From Pterobdella sp. o SKG-2022 (Eukaryota > Annelida > Clitellata > Hirudinida > Piscicolidae), in NCBI GenBank assembly GCA_964035795.1, contig OZ038320.1:25608118-25672117 (forward strand): a DNA stretch of 64,000 bases. The letters run 5' to 3'. The notes under the pieces were generated by a model, which saw nothing but the letters and a program-made list of their open reading frames with translations, was not told where the DNA came from and did not search any database. The position numbers and the translations under genes were made by a program. Shown here in pieces: positions 24,609 to 39,230 of this stretch. How positions within the stretch are numbered: position 1 is the stretch's first letter; every line of letters begins with the position of its first letter.

Positions 24609-27600
24609 CATTGATAAAAAGTGATTGTTGTATTTTTATTCTCTCACATTTCATCCGTTTATAAAACAAGTTGTATTTTGTTAGTTCAAAACAAAAGTTT
24701 AAAATGAAAAAATGAAACTTGTTTATTTAAAAATGGATGTAGAAAAATTATATTCATAACTAAAGTTTCTCAAAAATCATTGATTACAGAATTATTTGCT
24801 TGAAAAGTGCGATCTTTTTGACACTGCCAAGTAGACGTAATTGACGAAAAGCTTCGTTTTTTTCTAACATAAATAATTTTGCTTCCATTATCTTTAAATT
24901 ATTCCTTTGGCTTGAAGGAAGCAGTTCATATCTTGTCTTGGCATTTGTTTGAAACAAGAACTGAATAGTTTCTTCATATTTTTAGTTGAATTAATACCAT
25001 CATCTCAATAGTTCACTGAAAAGTATTTTTGTTTATTCTTCGTTCACATGCTCGTTACATCGAGATGACTTAAAAAGGTAAGTTTGTTTTACGAAAAGCT
25101 TCGTGAAACTTTGCTTACCATAAACCTTGTATTTATTTTGCACTCAAATAGTCACTAATTGTTTAAGTATTTCATACAAGTTTAACATTAGATTAAATGA
25201 AACCAGTTGGAATGCGATAGCTTCCTCCAAACCACAAGTGGCAAGAAGCGATCATTGCAGACGAAGACAAAGCGACCGAAGTCACTACGTGCGTCCATCC
25301 AGTTCACGCTCAGAAGCAATCGCTACGACTCGTCATCCTGGGTTCGGGTCCAGAATCAGTTTTGACTGACGACCTGGCACTTCATACTATAGAAATGATC
25401 CCCAAAAGTATGATCTTAGTAATGCTTGATCTGTGATAAGCATAAAGTAATAACAATAATAAAAAGCAGTGGTGTCATAATTAGTAAGATCGATAAATAA
25501 TTGTGTTAACTCGTCATAATTACCAAACTTCAATAGAAGCCTGGAGATTGTCGCCTTAGTTTGAGAGCTGGTTTCGAGGATTTTCAATGTTTTTGCTTTT
25601 AAAAATATTTTCATTGATAAAAAGTGATTGTTGTATTTTTATTCTCTCACATTTCATCCGTTTATAAAACAAGTTGTATTTTGTTAGTTCAAAACAAAAG
25701 TTTAAAATGAAAAAATGAAACTTGTTTATTTAAAAATGGATGTAGAAAAATTATATTCATAACTAAAGTTTCTCAAAAATCATTGATTACAGAATTATTT
25801 GCTTGAAAAGTGCGATCTTTTTGACACTGCCAAGTAGACGTAATTGACGAAAAGCTTCGTTTTTTTCTAACATAAATAATTTTGCTTCCATTATCTTTAA
25901 ATTATTCCTTTGGCTTGAAGGAAGCAGTTCATATCTTGTCTTGGCATTTGTTTGAAACAAGAACTGAATAGTTTCTTCATATTTTTAGTTGAATTAATAC
26001 CATCATCTCAATAGTTCACTGAAAAGTATTTTTGTTTATTCTTCGTTCACATGCTCGTTACATCGAGATGACTTAAAAAGGTAAGTTTGTTTTACGAAAA
26101 GCTTCGTGAAACTTTGCTTACCATAAACCTTGTATTTATTTTGCACTCAAATAGTCACTAATTGTTTAAGTATTTTCATACAAGTTTAACATTAGATTAA
26201 ATGAAACCAGTTGGAATGCGATAGCTTCCTCCAAACCACAAGTGGCAAGAAGCGATCATTGCAGACGAAGACAAAGCGACCGAAGTCACTACGTGCGTCC
26301 ATCCAGTTCACGCTCAGAAGCAATCGCTACGACTCGTCATCCTGGGTTCGGGTCCAGAATCAGTTTTGACTGACGACCTGGCACTTCATACTATAGAAAT
26401 GATCCCCAAAAGTATGATCTTAGTAATGCTTGATCTGTGATAAGCATAAAGTAATAACAATAATAAAAAGCAGTGGTGTCATAATTAGTAAGATCGATAA
26501 ATAATTGTGTTAACTCGTCATAATTACCAAACTTCAATAGAAGCCTGGAGATTGTCGCCTTAGTTTGAGAGCTGGTTTCGAGGATTTTCAATGTTTTTGC
26601 TTTTAAAAATATTTTCATTGATAAAAAGTGATTGTTGTATTTTTATTCTCTCACATTTCATCCGTTTATAAAACAAGTTGTATTTTGTTAGTTCAAAACA
26701 AAAGTTTAAAATGAAAAAATGAAACTTGTTTATTTAAAAATGGATGTAGAAAAATTATATTCATAACTAAAGTTTCTCAAAAATCATTGATTACAGAATT
26801 ATTTGCTTGAAAAGTGCGATCTTTTTGACACTGCCAAGTAGACGTAATTGACGAAAAGCTTCGTTTTTTTCTAACATAAATAATTTTGCTTCCATTATCT
26901 TTAAATTATTCCTTTGGCTTGAAGGAAGCAGTTCATATCTTGTCTTGGCATTTGTTTGAAACAAGAACTGAATAGTTTCTTCATATTTTTAGTTGAATTA
27001 ATACCATCATCTCAATAGTTCACTGAAAAGTATTTTTGTTTATTCTTCGTTCACATGCTCGTTACATCGAGATGACTTAAAAAGGTAAGTTTGTTTTACG
27101 AAAAGCTTCGTGAAACTTTGCTTACCATAAACCTTGTATTTATTTTGCACTCAAATAGTCACTAATTGTTTAAGTATTTTCATACAAGTTTAACATTAGA
27201 TTAAATGAAACCAGTTGGAATGCGATAGCTTCCTCCAAACCACAAGTGGCAAGAAGCGATCATTGCAGACGAAGACAAAGCGACCGAAGTCACTACGTGC
27301 GTCCATCCAGTTCACGCTCAGAAGCAATCGCTACGACTCGTCATCCTGGGTTCGGGTCCAGAATCAGTTTTGACTGACGACCTGGCACTTCATACTATAG
27401 AAATGATCCCCAAAAGTATGATCTTAGTAATGCTTGATCTGTGATAAGCATAAAGTAATAACAATAATAAAAAGCAGTGGTGTCATAATTAGTAAGATCG
27501 ATAAATAATTGTGTTAACTCGTCATAATTACCAAACTTCAATAGAAGCCTGGAGATTGTCGCCTTAGTTTGAGAGCTGGTTTCGAGGATTTTCAATGTTT

Positions 27601-30600
27601 TTGCTTTTAAAAATATTTTCATTGATAAAAAGTGATTGTTGTATTTTTATTCTCTCACATTTCATCCGTTTATAAAACAAGTTGTATTTTGTTAGTTCAA
27701 AACAAAAGTTTAAAATGAAAAAATGAAACTTGTTTATTTAAAAATGGATGTAGAAAAATTATATTCATAACTAAAGTTTCTCAAAAATCATTGATTACAG
27801 AATTATTTGCTTGAAAAGTGCGATCTTTTTGACACTGCCAAGTAGACGTAATTGACGAAAAGCTTCGTTTTTTTCTAACATAAATAATTTTGCTTCCATT
27901 ATCTTTAAATTATTCCTTTGGCTTGAAGGAAGCAGTTCATATCTTGTCTTGGCATTTGTTTGAAACAAGAACTGAATAGTTTCTTCATATTTTTAGTTGA
28001 ATTAATACCATCATCTCAATAGTTCACTGAAAAGTATTTTTGTTTATTCTTCGTTCACATGCTCGTTACATCGAGATGACTTAAAAAGGTAAGTTTGTTT
28101 TACGAAAAGCTTCGTGAAACTTTGCTTACCATAAACCTTGTATTTATTTTGCACTCAAATAGTCACTAATTGTTTAAGTATTTTCATACAAGTTTAACAT
28201 TAGATTAAATGAAACCAGTTGGAATGCGATAGCTTCCTCCAAACCACAAGTGGCAAGAAGCGATCATTGCAGACGAAGACAAAGCGACCGAAGTCACTAC
28301 GTGCGTCCATCCAGTTCACGCTCAGAAGCAATCGCTACGACTCGTCATCCTGGGTTCGGGTCCAGAATCAGTTTTGACTGACGACCTGGCACTTCATACT
28401 ATAGAAATGATCCCCAAAAGTATGATCTTAGTAATGCTTGATCTGTGATAAGCATAAAGTAATAACAATAATAAAAAGCAGTGGTGTCATAATTAGTAAG
28501 ATCGATAAATAATTGTGTTAACTCGTCATAATTACCAAACTTCAATAGAAGCCTGGAGATTGTCGCCTTAGTTTGAGAGCTGGTTTCGAGGATTTTCAAT
28601 GTTTTTGCTTTTAAAAATATTTTCATTGATAAAAAGTGATTGTTGTATTTTTATTCTCTCACATTTCATCCGTTTATAAAACAAGTTGTATTTTGTTAGT
28701 TCAAAACAAAAGTTTAAAATGAAAAAATGAAACTTGTTTATTTAAAAATGGATGTAGAAAAATTATATTCATAACTAAAGTTTCTCAAAAATCATTGATT
28801 ACAGAATTATTTGCTTGAAAAGTGCGATCTTTTTGACACTGCCAAGTAGACGTAATTGACGAAAAGCTTCGTTTTTTTCTAACATAAATAATTTTGCTTC
28901 CATTATCTTTAAATTATTCCTTTGGCTTGAAGGAAGCAGTTCATATCTTGTCTTGGCATTTGTTTGAAACAAGAACTGAATAGTTTCTTCATATTTTTAG
29001 TTGAATTAATACCATCATCTCAATAGTTCACTGAAAAGTATTTTTGTTTATTCTTCGTTCACATGCTCGTTACATCGAGATGACTTAAAAAGGTAAGTTT
29101 GTTTTACGAAAAGCTTCGTGAAACTTTGCTTACCATAAACCTTGTATTTATTTTGCACTCAAATAGTCACTAATTGTTTAAGTATTTTCATACAAGTTTA
29201 ACATTAGATTAAATGAAACCAGTTGGAATGCGATAGCTTCCTCCAAACCACAAGTGGCAAGAAGCGATCATTGCAGACGAAGACAAAGCGACCGAAGTCA
29301 CTACGTGCGTCCATCCAGTTCACGCTCAGAAGCAATCGCTACGACTCGTCATCCTGGGTTCGGGTCCAGAATCAGTTTTGACTGACGACCTGGCACTTCA
29401 TACTATAGAAATGATCCCCAAAAGTATGATCTTAGTAATGCTTGATCTGTGATAAGCATAAAGTAATAACAATAATAAAAAGCAGTGGTGTCATAATTAG
29501 TAAGATCGATAAATAATTGTGTTAACTCGTCATAATTACCAAACTTCAATAGAAGCCTGGAGATTGTCGCCTTAGTTTGAGAGCTGGTTTCGAGGATTTT
29601 CAATGTTTTTGCTTTTAAAAATATTTTCATTGATAAAAAGTGATTGTTGTATTTTTATTCTCTCACATTTCATCCGTTTATAAAACAAGTTGTATTTTGT
29701 TAGTTCAAAACAAAAGTTTAAAATGAAAAAATGAAACTTGTTTATTTAAAAATGGATGTAGAAAAATTATATTCATAACTAAAGTTTCTCAAAAATCATT
29801 GATTACAGAATTATTTGCTTGAAAAGTGCGATCTTTTTGACACTGCCAAGTAGACGTAATTGACGAAAAGCTTCGTTTTTTTCTAACATAAATAATTTTG
29901 CTTCCATTATCTTTAAATTATTCCTTTGGCTTGAAGGAAGCAGTTCATATCTTGTCTTGGCATTTGTTTGAAACAAGAACTGAATAGTTTCTTCATATTT
30001 TTAGTTGAATTAATACCATCATCTCAATAGTTCACTGAAAAGTATTTTTGTTTATTCTTCGTTCACATGCTCGTTACATCGAGATGACTTAAAAAGGTAA
30101 GTTTGTTTTACGAAAAGCTTCGTGAAACTTTGCTTACCATAAACCTTGTATTTATTTTGCACTCAAATAGTCACTAATTGTTTAAGTATTTTCATACAAG
30201 TTTAACATTAGATTAAATGAAACCAGTTGGAATGCGATAGCTTCCTCCAAACCACAAGTGGCAAGAAGCGATCATTGCAGACGAAGACAAAGCGACCGAA
30301 GTCACTACGTGCGTCCATCCAGTTCACGCTCAGAAGCAATCGCTACGACTCGTCATCCTGGGTTCGGGTCCAGAATCAGTTTTGACTGACGACCTGGCAC
30401 TTCATACTATAGAAATGATCCCCAAAAGTATGATCTTAGTAATGCTTGATCTGTGATAAGCATAAAGTAATAACAATAATAAAAAGCAGTGGTGTCATAA
30501 TTAGTAAGATCGATAAATAATTGTGTTAACTCGTCATAATTACCAAACTTCAATAGAAGCCTGGAGATTGTCGCCTTAGTTTGAGAGCTGGTTTCGAGGA

Positions 30601-33600
30601 TTTTCAATGTTTTTGCTTTTAAAAATATTTTCATTGATAAAAAGTGATTGTTGTATTTTTATTCTCTCACATTTCATCCGTTTATAAAACAAGTTGTATT
30701 TTGTTAGTTCAAAACAAAAGTTTAAAATGAAAAAATGAAACTTGTTTATTTAAAAATGGATGTAGAAAAATTATATTCATAACTAAAGTTTCTCAAAAAT
30801 CATTGATTACAGAATTATTTGCTTGAAAAGTGCGATCTTTTTGACACTGCCAAGTAGACGTAATTGACGAAAAGCTTCGTTTTTTTCTAACATAAATAAT
30901 TTTGCTTCCATTATCTTTAAATTATTCCTTTGGCTTGAAGGAAGCAGTTCATATCTTGTCTTGGCATTTGTTTGAAACAAGAACTGAATAGTTTCTTCAT
31001 ATTTTTAGTTGAATTAATACCATCATCTCAATAGTTCACTGAAAAGTATTTTTGTTTATTCTTCGTTCACATGCTCGTTACATCGAGATGACTTAAAAAG
31101 GTAAGTTTGTTTTACGAAAAGCTTCGTGAAACTTTGCTTACCATAAACCTTGTATTTATTTTGCACTCAAATAGTCACTAATTGTTTAAGTATTTTCATA
31201 CAAGTTTAACATTAGATTAAATGAAACCAGTTGGAATGCGATAGCTTCCTCCAAACCACAAGTGGCAAGAAGCGATCATTGCAGACGAAGACAAAGCGAC
31301 CGAAGTCACTACGTGCGTCCATCCAGTTCACGCTCAGAAGCAATCGCTACGACTCGTCATCCTGGGTTCGGGTCCAGAATCAGTTTTGACTGACGACCTG
31401 GCACTTCATACTATAGAAATGATCCCCAAAAGTATGATCTTAGTAATGCTTGATCTGTGATAAGCATAAAGTAATAACAATAATAAAAAGCAGTGGTGTC
31501 ATAATTAGTAAGATCGATAAATAATTGTGTTAACTCGTCATAATTACCAAACTTCAATAGAAGCCTGGAGATTGTCGCCTTAGTTTGAGAGCTGGTTTCG
31601 AGGATTTTCAATGTTTTTGCTTTTAAAAATATTTTCATTGATAAAAAGTGATTGTTGTATTTTTATTCTCTCACATTTCATCCGTTTATAAAACAAGTTG
31701 TATTTTGTTAGTTCAAAACAAAAGTTTAAAATGAAAAAATGAAACTTGTTTATTTAAAAATGGATGTAGAAAAATTATATTCATAACTAAAGTTTCTCAA
31801 AAATCATTGATTACAGAATTATTTGCTTGAAAAGTGCGATCTTTTTGACACTGCCAAGTAGACGTAATTGACGAAAAGCTTCGTTTTTTTCTAACATAAA
31901 TAATTTTGCTTCCATTATCTTTAAATTATTCCTTTGGCTTGAAGGAAGCAGTTCATATCTTGTCTTGGCATTTGTTTGAAACAAGAACTGAATAGTTTCT
32001 TCATATTTTTAGTTGAATTAATACCATCATCTCAATAGTTCACTGAAAAGTATTTTTGTTTATTCTTCGTTCACATGCTCGTTACATCGAGATGACTTAA
32101 AAAGGTAAGTTTGTTTTACGAAAAGCTTCGTGAAACTTTGCTTACCATAAACCTTGTATTTATTTTGCACTCAAATAGTCACTAATTGTTTAAGTATTTT
32201 CATACAAGTTTAACATTAGATTAAATGAAACCAGTTGGAATGCGATAGCTTCCTCCAAACCACAAGTGGCAAGAAGCGATCATTGCAGACGAAGACAAAG
32301 CGACCGAAGTCACTACGTGCGTCCATCCAGTTCACGCTCAGAAGCAATCGCTACGACTCGTCATCCTGGGTTCGGGTCCAGAATCAGTTTTGACTGACGA
32401 CCTGGCACTTCATACTATAGAAATGATCCCCAAAAGTATGATCTTAGTAATGCTTGATCTGTGATAAGCATAAAGTAATAACAATAATAAAAAGCAGTGG
32501 TGTCATAATTAGTAAGATCGATAAATAATTGTGTTAACTCGTCATAATTACCAAACTTCAATAGAAGCCTGGAGATTGTCGCCTTAGTTTGAGAGCTGGT
32601 TTCGAGGATTTTCAATGTTTTTGCTTTTAAAAATATTTTCATTGATAAAAAGTGATTGTTGTATTTTTATTCTCTCACATTTCATCCGTTTATAAAACAA
32701 GTTGTATTTTGTTAGTTCAAAACAAAAGTTTAAAATGAAAAAATGAAACTTGTTTATTTAAAAATGGATGTAGAAAAATTATATTCATAACTAAAGTTTC
32801 TCAAAAATCATTGATTACAGAATTATTTGCTTGAAAAGTGCGATCTTTTTGACACTGCCAAGTAGACGTAATTGACGAAAAGCTTCGTTTTTTTCTAACA
32901 TAAATAATTTTGCTTCCATTATCTTTAAATTATTCCTTTGGCTTGAAGGAAGCAGTTCATATCTTGTCTTGGCATTTGTTTGAAACAAGAACTGAATAGT
33001 TTCTTCATATTTTTAGTTGAATTAATACCATCATCTCAATAGTTCACTGAAAAGTATTTTTGTTTATTCTTCGTTCACATGCTCGTTACATCGAGATGAC
33101 TTAAAAAGGTAAGTTTGTTTTACGAAAAGCTTCGTGAAACTTTGCTTACCATAAACCTTGTATTTATTTTGCACTCAAATAGTCACTAATTGTTTAAGTA
33201 TTTTCATACAAGTTTAACATTAGATTAAATGAAACCAGTTGGAATGCGATAGCTTCCTCCAAACCACAAGTGGCAAGAAGCGATCATTGCAGACGAAGAC
33301 AAAGCGACCGAAGTCACTACGTGCGTCCATCCAGTTCACGCTCAGAAGCAATCGCTACGACTCGTCATCCTGGGTTCGGGTCCAGAATCAGTTTTGACTG
33401 ACGACCTGGCACTTCATACTATAGAAATGATCCCCAAAAGTATGATCTTAGTAATGCTTGATCTGTGATAAGCATAAAGTAATAACAATAATAAAAAGCA
33501 GTGGTGTCATAATTAGTAAGATCGATAAATAATTGTGTTAACTCGTCATAATTACCAAACTTCAATAGAAGCCTGGAGATTGTCGCCTTAGTTTGAGAGC

Positions 33601-36600
33601 TGGTTTCGAGGATTTTCAATGTTTTTGCTTTTAAAAATATTTTCATTGATAAAAAGTGATTGTTGTATTTTTATTCTCTCACATTTCATCCGTTTATAAA
33701 ACAAGTTGTATTTTGTTAGTTCAAAACAAAAGTTTAAAATGAAAAAATGAAACTTGTTTATTTAAAAATGGATGTAGAAAAATTATATTCATAACTAAAG
33801 TTTCTCAAAAATCATTGATTACAGAATTATTTGCTTGAAAAGTGCGATCTTTTTGACACTGCCAAGTAGACGTAATTGACGAAAAGCTTCGTTTTTTTCT
33901 AACATAAATAATTTTGCTTCCATTATCTTTAAATTATTCCTTTGGCTTGAAGGAAGCAGTTCATATCTTGTCTTGGCATTTGTTTGAAACAAGAACTGAA
34001 TAGTTTCTTCATATTTTTAGTTGAATTAATACCATCATCTCAATAGTTCACTGAAAAGTATTTTTGTTTATTCTTCGTTCACATGCTCGTTACATCGAGA
34101 TGACTTAAAAAGGTAAGTTTGTTTTACGAAAAGCTTCGTGAAACTTTGCTTACCATAAACCTTGTATTTATTTTGCACTCAAATAGTCACTAATTGTTTA
34201 AGTATTTTCATACAAGTTTAACATTAGATTAAATGAAACCAGTTGGAATGCGATAGCTTCCTCCAAACCACAAGTGGCAAGAAGCGATCATTGCAGACGA
34301 AGACAAAGCGACCGAAGTCACTACGTGCGTCCATCCAGTTCACGCTCAGAAGCAATCGCTACGACTCGTCATCCTGGGTTCGGGTCCAGAATCAGTTTTG
34401 ACTGACGACCTGGCACTTCATACTATAGAAATGATCCCCAAAAGTATGATCTTAGTAATGCTTGATCTGTGATAAGCATAAAGTAATAACAATAATAAAA
34501 AGCAGTGGTGTCATAATTAGTAAGATCGATAAATAATTGTGTTAACTCGTCATAATTACCAAACTTCAATAGAAGCCTGGAGATTGTCGCCTTAGTTTGA
34601 GAGCTGGTTTCGAGGATTTTCAATGTTTTTGCTTTTAAAAATATTTTCATTGATAAAAAGTGATTGTTGTATTTTTATTCTCTCACATTTCATCCGTTTA
34701 TAAAACAAGTTGTATTTTGTTAGTTCAAAACAAAAGTTTAAAATGAAAAAATGAAACTTGTTTATTTAAAAATGGATGTAGAAAAATTATATTCATAACT
34801 AAAGTTTCTCAAAAATCATTGATTACAGAATTATTTGCTTGAAAAGTGCGATCTTTTTGACACTGCCAAGTAGACGTAATTGACGAAAAGCTTCGTTTTT
34901 TTCTAACATAAATAATTTTGCTTCCATTATCTTTAAATTATTCCTTTGGCTTGAAGGAAGCAGTTCATATCTTGTCTTGGCATTTGTTTGAAACAAGAAC
35001 TGAATAGTTTCTTCATATTTTTAGTTGAATTAATACCATCATCTCAATAGTTCACTGAAAAGTATTTTTGTTTATTCTTCGTTCACATGCTCGTTACATC
35101 GAGATGACTTAAAAAGGTAAGTTTGTTTTACGAAAAGCTTCGTGAAACTTTGCTTACCATAAACCTTGTATTTATTTTGCACTCAAATAGTCACTAATTG
35201 TTTAAGTATTTTCATACAAGTTTAACATTAGATTAAATGAAACCAGTTGGAATGCGATAGCTTCCTCCAAACCACAAGTGGCAAGAAGCGATCATTGCAG
35301 ACGAAGACAAAGCGACCGAAGTCACTACGTGCGTCCATCCAGTTCACGCTCAGAAGCAATCGCTACGACTCGTCATCCTGGGTTCGGGTCCAGAATCAGT
35401 TTTGACTGACGACCTGGCACTTCATACTATAGAAATGATCCCCAAAAGTATGATCTTAGTAATGCTTGATCTGTGATAAGCATAAAGTAATAACAATAAT
35501 AAAAAGCAGTGGTGTCATAATTAGTAAGATCGATAAATAATTGTGTTAACTCGTCATAATTACCAAACTTCAATAGAAGCCTGGAGATTGTCGCCTTAGT
35601 TTGAGAGCTGGTTTCGAGGATTTTCAATGTTTTTGCTTTTAAAAATATTTTCATTGATAAAAAGTGATTGTTGTATTTTTATTCTCTCACATTTCATCCG
35701 TTTATAAAACAAGTTGTATTTTGTTAGTTCAAAACAAAAGTTTAAAATGAAAAAATGAAACTTGTTTATTTAAAAATGGATGTAGAAAAATTATATTCAT
35801 AACTAAAGTTTCTCAAAAATCATTGATTACAGAATTATTTGCTTGAAAAGTGCGATCTTTTTGACACTGCCAAGTAGACGTAATTGACGAAAAGCTTCGT
35901 TTTTTTCTAACATAAATAATTTTGCTTCCATTATCTTTAAATTATTCCTTTGGCTTGAAGGAAGCAGTTCATATCTTGTCTTGGCATTTGTTTGAAACAA
36001 GAACTGAATAGTTTCTTCATATTTTTAGTTGAATTAATACCATCATCTCAATAGTTCACTGAAAAGTATTTTTGTTTATTCTTCGTTCACATGCTCGTTA
36101 CATCGAGATGACTTAAAAAGGTAAGTTTGTTTTACGAAAAGCTTCGTGAAACTTTGCTTACCATAAACCTTGTATTTATTTTGCACTCAAATAGTCACTA
36201 ATTGTTTAAGTATTTTCATACAAGTTTAACATTAGATTAAATGAAACCAGTTGGAATGCGATAGCTTCCTCCAAACCACAAGTGGCAAGAAGCGATCATT
36301 GCAGACGAAGACAAAGCGACCGAAGTCACTACGTGCGTCCATCCAGTTCACGCTCAGAAGCAATCGCTACGACTCGTCATCCTGGGTTCGGGTCCAGAAT
36401 CAGTTTTGACTGACGACCTGGCACTTCATACTATAGAAATGATCCCCAAAAGTATGATCTTAGTAATGCTTGATCTGTGATAAGCATAAAGTAATAACAA
36501 TAATAAAAAGCAGTGGTGTCATAATTAGTAAGATCGATAAATAATTGTGTTAACTCGTCATAATTACCAAACTTCAATAGAAGCCTGGAGATTGTCGCCT

Positions 36601-38534
36601 TAGTTTGAGAGCTGGTTTCGAGGATTTTCAATGTTTTTGCTTTTAAAAATATTTTCATTGATAAAAAGTGATTGTTGTATTTTTATTCTCTCACATTTCA
36701 TCCGTTTATAAAACAAGTTGTATTTTGTTAGTTCAAAACAAAAGTTTAAAATGAAAAAATGAAACTTGTTTATTTAAAAATGGATGTAGAAAAATTATAT
36801 TCATAACTAAAGTTTCTCAAAAATCATTGATTACAGAATTATTTGCTTGAAAAGTGCGATCTTTTTGACACTGCCAAGTAGACGTAATTGACGAAAAGCT
36901 TCGTTTTTTTCTAACATAAATAATTTTGCTTCCATTATCTTTAAATTATTCCTTTGGCTTGAAGGAAGCAGTTCATATCTTGTCTTGGCATTTGTTTGAA
37001 ACAAGAACTGAATAGTTTCTTCATATTTTTAGTTGAATTAATACCATCATCTCAATAGTTCACTGAAAAGTATTTTTGTTTATTCTTCGTTCACATGCTC
37101 GTTACATCGAGATGACTTAAAAAGGTAAGTTTGTTTTACGAAAAGCTTCGTGAAACTTTGCTTACCATAAACCTTGTATTTATTTTGCACTCAAATAGTC
37201 ACTAATTGTTTAAGTATTTTCATACAAGTTTAACATTAGATTAAATGAAACCAGTTGGAATGCGATAGCTTCCTCCAAACCACAAGTGGCAAGAAGCGAT
37301 CATTGCAGACGAAGACAAAGCGACCGAAGTCACTACGTGCGTCCATCCAGTTCACGCTCAGAAGCAATCGCTACGACTCGTCATCCTGGGTTCGGGTCCA
37401 GAATCAGTTTTGACTGACGACCTGGCACTTCATACTATAGAAATGATCCCCAAAAGTATGATCTTAGTAATGCTTGATCTGTGATAAGCATAAAGTAATA
37501 ACAATAATAAAAAGCAGTGGTGTCATAATTAGTAAGATCGATAAATAATTGTGTTAACTCGTCATAATTACCAAACTTCAATAGAAGCCTGGAGATTGTC
37601 GCCTTAGTTTGAGAGCTGGTTTCGAGGATTTTCAATGTTTTTGCTTTTAAAAATATTTTCATTGATAAAAAGTGATTGTTGTATTTTTATTCTCTCACAT
37701 TTCATCCGTTTATAAAACAAGTTGTATTTTGTTAGTTCAAAACAAAAGTTTAAAATGAAAAAATGAAACTTGTTTATTTAAAAATGGATGTAGAAAAATT
37801 ATATTCATAACTAAAGTTTCTCAAAAATCATTGATTACAGAATTATTTGCTTGAAAAGTGCGATCTTTTTGACACTGCCAAGTAGACGTAATTGACGAAA
37901 AGCTTCGTTTTTTTCTAACATAAATAATTTTGCTTCCATTATCTTTAAATTATTCCTTTGGCTTGAAGGAAGCAGTTCATATCTTGTCTTGGCATTTGTT
38001 TGAAACAAGAACTGAATAGTTTCTTCATATTTTTAGTTGAATTAATACCATCATCTCAATAGTTCACTGAAAAGTATTTTTGTTTATTCTTCGTTCACAT
38101 GCTCGTTACATCGAGATGACTTAAAAAGGTAAGTTTGTTTTACGAAAAGCTTCGTGAAACTTTGCTTACCATAAACCTTGTATTTATTTTGCACTCAAAT
38201 AGTCACTAATTGTTTAAGTATTTTCATACAAGTTTAACATTAGATTAAATGAAACCAGTTGGAATGCGATAGCTTCCTCCAAACCACAAGTGGCAAGAAG
38301 CGATCATTGCAGACGAAGACAAAGCGACCGAAGTCACTACGTGCGTCCATCCAGTTCACGCTCAGAAGCAATCGCTACGACTCGTCATCCTGGGTTCGGG
38401 TCCAGAATCAGTTTTGACTGACGACCTGGCACTTCATACTATAGAAATGATCCCCAAAAGTATGATCTTAGTAATGCTTGATCTGTGATAAGCATAAAGT
38501 AATAACAATAATAAAAAGCAGTGGTGTCATAATT

Positions 38535-39157
38535 TGGAAAATCAGTTTTCATTCGTGTTTGCTAGATTGATAAAATATCATGATCGAAAAAGAATACTTG
38601 TTTAGTCAAACTTTTTTTTTTGTTTCATTTTTTTGCTGTTAATTTCATGCACTGAAGCTAAGCGAACCCTCCTCTTGATTGCTTAAAACTTTTCGAACAC
38701 CACGAATAGTTAGTAAATAATTTCATGTACCAACCTTGAAGTTAACTTTGGTGAATACATAATAATTTTGATGTTATAGTGAAGACTTTGATAATCTTGA
38801 ATGGAGGTACGAGTTGTATAAAGCTTTTTTTTCGCAAAACATAATTTCTTGGACGATTTTAGTCAAAAAAAAAACTTTGAAAAATTCAGATGCTTGTGTA
38901 GAGTTCATAAAATTGAATTTTCAGTTGTGCATTTAACAAGATAAACAAAAATTATTTTAAAAAATTTTCCGAATCTATTTTTTTTGCTTCATTAGATTAA
39001 GATTTGGTTATAATGCTATGGTTTAATCAATGCTGAAGACGAAAGATCGTGAACACGAATATCTTTTGAATAAATTTATATTTCAAACAATGTATATTGT
39101 ATTCGATGTTGCTTGAAATTCTATGAAAGTTTTCATTTTACTCGGTTCATAGCGAAA
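38535..39157. other. Unique spacer between array and metalloprotease A
   Basis: AT-rich, no gene or RNA recognised. Presumably contains the promoter of the plus-strand metalloprotease gene, but no core promoter motif stands out. Confidence 0.5.
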
Positions 39158-39230
39158 ATGTTGTAGAAAAAGATAATAATTTACTTTTGTTTTTTTGTAG
39201 GCTTTGCTTCATCTGCTGAACTTATGAGAA
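39158..39230 (+). pseudogene. Signal-peptide exon of copy A with in-frame TAG
   Basis: 73 nt, donor GTATAT. Aligned codon by codon with exon 1 of copy B (44984-45056), it shares ATG, the hydrophobic run IIY..FVG.A and the phase-1 end, but codon 3 is TAG instead of TCA. A one-base or two-base change removes secretion unless another start or exon is used. Confidence 0.7.

Larger units (their letters stand above)
8365..38534. repeat. 1004-bp tandem repeat array, about 30 copies
   Basis: The same 1004-bp unit recurs head to tail, e.g. CAATAGAAGCCTGG at 8365, 9369, 10373 and so on. Copies I compared left of about 21.2 kb and right of about 25.2 kb look base-identical. Small indels occur only at 21,475-22,670 and 25,171. 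The array ends mid-unit at 38534 (GTCATAATT then unique DNA). Each unit has an AT-rich part, two short hairpins and a GC-richer 190-bp block. A 75-codon minus-strand frame recurs in every unit but shows no protein hallmark. The unit could be ordinary satellite or a tandem non-coding RNA locus. Confidence 0.95.

Noticed and set aside
24378..24669. Open frames spanning the N run
   Set aside because: They exist only because undetermined bases are translated as X.
25127..25369. Plus-strand 80-codon frame in the unit after the gap
   Set aside because: Created by a single missing T near 25171 compared with all other units.
8365..38534. CRISPR array or rDNA/histone cluster
   Set aside because: The repeat is 1004 bp with no spacers, the genome is eukaryotic, and no rRNA or histone sequence is present in the unit.
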